This document shows, in pieces, positions 58,519-64,000 of a stretch of 64,000 nt of DNA (positions are counted from its first letter, which is position 1; each line of letters opens with the position of its first letter). Origin of the DNA: Mytilus galloprovincialis (Eukaryota > Mollusca > Bivalvia > Mytilida > Mytilidae). Made by a program: the position numbers and the translations under genes. The DNA lies in assembly GCF_965363235.1 (NCBI RefSeq), contig NC_134844.1:91350664-91414663 (forward strand). The letters are read 5' to 3'. The notes under the pieces are model-generated. The model searched no databases. It had not been told where the DNA came from and saw nothing but the letters and a program-made list of their open reading frames with translations.

Positions 58519-59530
58519 ATTATATTAGGAAAATTAAATAAAAACGAAAAATCTGAAAACAAAGAAAAATTGTAAAAATTGATAATACATAATGTATATA
58601 TAACAAAAAATATTTATTTAATATGGAAAAAAAATAAAAATTGTCAATCTACGTTTACTAATATACTTAATAAATTATAAATTTCTAAACATTTACCAGA
58701 AATGCGCCGGAAAGTACACATCAGTATTTTGAGGGTTTTCTGAAACTGAAGAAGAGAAAACTGAAGAAAAAGAAGAAGAAGAAGAAGAACAGGGGGTGTC
58801 GTGTAAAACAACTAATCACTCAGTGACATATGTAATTTCAGAAGACAATTGGCAATGTTTTTTTGTAGAATAGTATGTGCACTTTTCTTGTTGGCTTTAT
58901 TTCAAGAAAAATATTATTGACCTGTTCCTTTGGTAAATACAGGATTTACACTTCCGAACACAAAAGTCTTAACACTTTCTGGTATGTCAAATCCTCTGTT
59001 TGCTAAGCAATTATCGCCTGGTAAAAGTTTCGTTAACAGTCGGTAATTTTCAGTGATTTTCTTGTTACTAGATCATCCACCCTCGTGTGCACCCAACCTT
59101 TAGACTGTATATAAGAGGGTGTATATGGGGTATACAGACAGAATAGAGAATAGTGGGGGAGGGGAGTAAAGAAAAGAGTAAAATGGGCAAAAAAGTAACA
59201 AAAAAATAGAGAATAATATATTAATGGGTGCTAAAATATAACGAATAACTGCAACATTTAAAGAATTGGGTAAAAATATACTGATTACAGAAAAGAAAAA
59301 TGTCCAGAATCCAGAAGTAATTGCAGAATAGTCATTATTTTTAAAAGATAAAGAGTAACGAGCGAAAATATTAAAGAAAACAGAAATGAACCGGGATCCC
59401 AATCAACACCCTCATATATGTCATATAATGACACAGATAAACAAATCAAAAACTTCACAGCTACTTGACCAGGCTTCAGCACGGGTAAGTAAATTTTAAG
59501 GCGTCTAACACAGTTAAAAACAATGTTACA
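58519..59530. other. Unassigned sequence
   Basis: Contains a GAA-rich stretch near 58748-58790. The stretch 59100-59300 (gagaatagtgggggagggga, then aaaatgggcaaaaaagtaac) resembles the interior of the CAGTGGC elements only loosely. No gene was seen. Confidence 0.4.
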
Positions 59531-59537
59531 AAAAACT

Positions 59538-59800
59538 TACCCTGTCACAGAAATATATAACTTTACCCTGTCACAGAAATATGTAACTTTACGCTGTCAC
59601 AGAAATATGTAACTTTACGCTGTCACAGAAATATGTAACTTTCCGCTATCACAGAAATATGTAACTTTAAGCTGTCACAGAACTCATCAACCCTATCACA
59701 GATCTACATATATAAATGCACCATGTCACAAACATATGTAACTACTCTGTAATAAAAATGTAAATTTACGCGGTCACAAAAATATGTAACTACATTTGTA
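59538..59800. repeat. 26-bp minisatellite
   Basis: Units of atgtaactttacgctgtcac, agaaat (26 bp) repeat about six times exactly and then decay. Confidence 0.85.
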
Positions 59801-60434
59801 TACCATAACACAATGTTACAACAATAAGAAACTTGTTATGACTACCATGTAACAATAATATATAACTAACTTGATGACAACTGTCTGCACGTTAGCCACT
59901 AGTCCGATGCCCTAGACTAGTAAAATCTTATTCAGATAAGTAAGTATTTGCAAAAAAATTGTTTACACATAAGCAGAATGTCGGAATATTGGTCAGCGGA
60001 CTAGTAGTTGGAAAATATTTAGTGGCAGATTGTGACCACATCTCAATTTCTTTCTCCTTTTTTTCTGGTAAAGACATTTGTCAGCCTCTAGATTCTAATG
60101 TCAAGCTATCCAGCAATTCTCATCCTGTAATTCTCTAAATATATAGACGTTACGCACGGTATTGGTGCCACTTAGTGTTACACGACGTTCCTAATAAAAC
60201 GACGATTTTGACGTTGTTCCACGGAAAGTTTCAAACGTTGAACTTATATTCTACTCATGTGAAAAAGCCGCTTAAAGTAAAGAGATTTTCGAAGTTGCTT
60301 CTTTATATGGTTTTATTTTTTCAAGCCGGTGCAATTGCAAAATTCCATTGAATTAAAACAAAATTTTAAATAAATGCAACAATAACACAAAATAACAATT
60401 TGTTGTCTTGTAAAAAGGATTTAAATATATAAAA

Positions 60435-60610
60435 AGAAGATTGTGGTATGATTGCCAATGAGACAACTCTCCACAAGAGACCAAAATGACACAGAAATTA
60501 ACAACTGTACGGCCTTCAACAATGAGCAAAGCCCATACCGCATAATCTGCTATAAAAGGCCCGAAATGACAACGTAAAAAAAAAATCAGCCGAAAAAACT
60601 AACTGCCTAA
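60435..60610 (-). mobile_element. Mussel-type interspersed repeat, reversed fragment
   Basis: gtggtatgattgccaatgag, acacagaaattaacaactgt and aatctgctataaaaggcccg are the reverse complement of the 3' half of the element at 1456-1861. Confidence 0.65.
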
Positions 60611-61424
60611 TATATGTTAAAAGATGAACGTAAAAGTCTGTTTTGTATACTTTTTGGCTTTTTTTTTTTATCTTCAAAATGTTTTAAAACTTTAAAACTT
60701 AGTTTGATACTATGAGTGAAACAAATGCAGGACAAATCTGAGGCTAACCTCTTTACTCTTAGGACGAGCGTGCTTATATATATGTCTTATTTTCTTCTCT
60801 TCTTTTACTATTTGTGTATATTATCAGTTTCTTCTATTTCTTAAAATTAAGCAATGTTCTCTCTGCCAGAAGACGTCTCCTATCATTGCTAGTAAAATTG
60901 TAAATATTTCGTTTCTTGTTTCTGTCTCTTTTCCCCAAATACACGTTTATATATGTTTGTTGTAATTTGTAATTCGCTCCCTCAATTTACGTTAATGTTC
61001 AAATGCTTCTTGATTTGTCTTTGATTTTGTGAAAGATGTAGGTAGCATATCGCCAACTATTTTTCTTTTCATAATCTTATTTTATCAACACTTTATAAAT
61101 CCTGTGACTATTCTACTAACGTTAATATAATAGTCCCAGAATTTGGTTTTATTTTTATTTTTCTTAAACAGTGACTTATACTTACATTATAATTTATATT
61201 ATTTATTTTAATGTATAAGTAGGTCCACAATCTTAACATCAATCCCAATTTTATGGAAAATGTTATAAATAGCATATTTTCAAAAATCTCTCACAAAAAA
61301 CTTTATAAAATGTGCATCAAGTTTGCAAAAGAAATACGTGCTCTTATGCTGCTGTTGCCAAATTTCAAGGCACAAAAAATAAGAAAATTCATGTTATTTA
61401 GGAATTTTCACATTTCGTTCATAA

Positions 61425-61530
61425 ATCAGGCCGTTAGTTTTCTCGTTTGAATTGTTTTACATTTGTCATATCGGGGTCTTTTATAGCTGACTATAAGTTA
61501 ATGGTTTTGCTCATTGTTGATTGCATATAG
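61425..61530 (+). mobile_element. Mussel-type interspersed repeat, fragment
   Basis: caggccgttagttttctcgt, then ggtcttttatagctgactat, matches the middle of the element at 1456-1861. It lacks the 3' tail. Confidence 0.6.
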
Positions 61531-62129
61531 AAATTATTAATTGGTCTTATACGGCCGCATCTTCTACTTTATTATGAAAATGAGAACGGAGATTATGTAT
61601 TATTGTTTTGTTTTTGCTTTCGGAAACATATTTTACGAGCTATTCTTTCATCTGATATTTTTTCACAAACTCAAGCAAAAAGGGTCGGTGATCAATACTT
61701 TTTAATAATCTTTGAAATTATAGAATTTTGCAAAGTATGGCAAACTCTTACACAGACCAATACCTACCTCACAGATTACCAGCAGGTCGAAATGCGATTT
61801 TGAATAATACAATTATTTTTATTTGACTAGATGTGATTTTTAAGTATCTGCTATCTGTGCATGTTCACATGGATCAGTGTTTTTTCATGCACTTCAACTT
61901 TACTATACATTATTTTTGGTTCAGCGCCTTCATTTTTAACATATAACTGAGTATCGGTTTACACTACATCTTCTTTGACAATTTTTTAAAAACCGTTTCC
62001 AAACTGATTATTTTTATGTTTTCGGTTTCAATCTTTTTGGTTTCGTTTTTAAAATTGTTTTAACAAGAATAATCAAAGTACTGAAGTTCTGAACATCGGA
62101 TGACCGCAAGTTCTTGTGGATGGTCACAA

Positions 62130-62215
62130 GCACTTGTCTCAGAAAAAAAATCACATTTGTATACCTGAAACTGAGGTTTATGTACAGTGATATGTTTTTT
62201 TTCTGAGACAAGTGC
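62130..62215. repeat. Hairpin with exact 21-bp arms
   Basis: gcacttgtctcagaaaaaaa (62130-62149 plus one a) and its complement at 62195-62215 enclose a 44-base loop. The loop has further weak pairing (tcac...gtga). A frame crosses it on the minus strand but has no support. Confidence 0.85.
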
Positions 62216-62975
62216 GTGGATGATGAATAAATGACAGGGAATTCAACCTCACTGCTTTATTATCTATTATATTGATGTGATACAAATCAGTATACTCTGG
62301 TTTGTTGTTACATATTATATTAATATTTGTATTTAGCAGTTACATGTATGTATTATTTTCATCCATTGTATATCATTCTATTCTACGATTCTAATAAAAG
62401 TGTTGTACAAGTGCATGGTGGACACTCTTCTATAACAATTCGATTTTTCCAATAGATTGGATTTGAGTAGACATTCATATTTTCCCACAAAACTTTCTTG
62501 CGATATTCTTCCACATGCGTTAACACAATTTTTCTGTACGTGTGCATATATTCTAATGCATATAAATATTTCTAACGACAAAATATTTTCGTATTATTAA
62601 TTTTTGTTCTTATGAGTATTCATTGAAGAAATGAATTTATAACAAGAAATATTTATTTTTATTTTGCACTCGATGATATCTGCGTATTTATGCGATCGGT
62701 TACCAGATAAAGACGAAAGTCAAATCTCTATGGCAACACTACATCGGAATGCCCTCACGGTCATCGCGATGTAAAAATCAATATTCAAGCTAGTAAGTTT
62801 TGTGGCGTTCTGCGAAGATAAAAAAGGTCTACTTTACACACACAAAAAAATAATCTGCACACAGCAGATTGATTGGTTGATTTTTTTTCCTCGAAAGAGT
62901 TGGGAGTGTCTGTAAATTAATACCTTAGATCTAGCTGCTACATGTTTGTGTGCCATCCATCATATATGTCGGACA

Positions 62976-63000
62976 ACTACTCTCTCTCTCTCTCTCTCTC
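62976..63000. repeat. (CT)n microsatellite
   Basis: About twelve CT units. Confidence 0.9.
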
Positions 63001-64000
63001 GTTCTTTGTAAAAGAAAAGTTTCAATTTCAAACTACTAGTTTCATCACATGCCTATGTACCAGGCAATTCTGTTGGAGATTCGAGAAAATAAACTTCATT
63101 CTGCCACACTACTTCTAAATGTAATAACCTTATTTTTCATACACATATTGCTAGGTAGATGACTAGGAATTGTTCTACTCACAGTAGATAAAAAAAAAAT
63201 GATCGTTAACTATACTGAAATGTTTATGACATAAAAGTGTTTCTCTGATAAAACTTTTTGTTAGATGAGTTGATGCGACAAAAAAAAATTATTGCACGTT
63301 TTACTTAAATGTTCACGACTAAGGAGTACTTTTTCTCATAAGATTTTTGTGAGATTTTCATTCGTGTGTATAGCTTCGAATCTTTTAATAGCAACGCTAG
63401 GAATTACAGATACTATCTGTCTGGGGAGGATTATTAAATAGATCTCACTTTTGATCGTATTTTCTTTTTCAATGTATCTTGCTTTTATAAAGTGGGAGTG
63501 TGGTCATTTGTAAGTTTTCTCTTTGTTATAGCTCCGGGGCCTTGTCTTTATGAAGTTTCCGAGTTAAATATTTCGACATCTTATATCCTTGAAACAATGC
63601 AGATCTATATTTTAATGCATATAAACGGGAACTTTATTTTATATAGATCAGACCATTTCATGAAATTATGTTATGCCAAATATGCAAAAAAAGTCGTATA
63701 CAGTTTAACGTTATTATAACGCGAACGTCAAATTACGGTTACGGGGACATGTCATTGCGTTTGGGATTTTCTACCAGCAACTCAAACAAATGTACATATA
63801 TCATTTTAAAGTAAATTAAATGTATTTTCCATTCATATCAGTTAACAGATGTTAAAAATTTGAGATGTAGTAGAATTTCGTTTGATAAAAAGCCTCTCAA
63901 TTATTCTTTGTGTTATTTTGTCCATCGGGACATTTTATTGGACACGGGAAAAATGACGATGTTTTTAAAATAAGACCGCAGTTACATAATGATGACTTCA

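Larger units (their letters stand above)
59880..64000. other. Sequence without recognised gene
   Basis: Apart from the fragments listed (60435, 61425, 62130, 62976) I see no exon with splice support, no RNA gene and no array. CG content rises slightly near 60150-60250 and 62690-62800, which could mark regulatory DNA or a promoter, but nothing decides this. Confidence 0.4.

Noticed and set aside
1..64000. tRNA, rRNA or other structural RNA genes
   Set aside because: I saw no cloverleaf with internal promoter boxes and no rRNA stretches. A covariance-model scan would settle this.

Overview
The window is animal nuclear DNA, very probably from a bivalve mollusc and most likely a mytilid mussel. 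It is AT-rich and intron-rich. It is packed with short non-autonomous transposable elements, minisatellites and fold-back repeats of the kind I recognise from Mytilus genomes. There is no prokaryotic-style gene packing. Nearly all open frames above 60 codons are chance frames or lie inside tandem repeats. The species call comes from memory of such repeats, not from a search.

One host gene is supported. It is an ankyrin-repeat gene on the minus strand, built from small exons all in phase 0. The start codon is at 28349 (MEDWDK). Coding exons follow at 28332-28349, 27632-27721, 19371-19472, 18481-18579, 17654-17755, 4512-4601 and 2690-2765, each with GT/AG borders. The last visible exon ends in a splice donor, so the gene runs off the left edge. 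A candidate non-coding first exon ends at 53733, which would make the first intron about 25 kb. Two ankyrin exons (18481-18579 and 19371-19472) lie in an 890-bp tandem duplication.

The rest is repeats. 1-2160: GT-rich minisatellite with two insertions. 4867-5243: short tandem repeat ending in an ACGG microsatellite. Five copies of a 1.7-3.6 kb element I call family A (5489, 13018, 32831, 43042, 51327) end in a (ACG)n tract and a hairpin. Family B carries AGGTCAAGGTCA units (11267, 13556, 41134, 41672 and fragments). Two CAGTGGCGGAT-ended elements are at 8163 and 14863. Large minisatellites fill 20460-23345 (53 bp), 26345-27570 (45 bp), 28540-29780 (about 110 bp), 39500-40724 (69 bp) and 50230-50765 (37 bp). 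A CTGAA-rich element with inverted ends spans 30381-39439. The right part holds a decayed non-LTR reverse transcriptase (54436-55190) and a collapsed Gypsy-type LTR element (55535-58518). 59880-64000 shows little beyond two repeat fragments and one hairpin.

The best candidate for something undescribed is a family of four elements (759-1196, 29311-29603, 38427-39088 reversed, 56049-56368). Each has a related one-sided leader (ATGTAA, then ATTGG, then TGACGT or a related CG-rich motif), followed by a 145-170 bp near-perfect palindrome. Arm sequences differ between copies but stay self-complementary within each copy, around a short GC-rich core.
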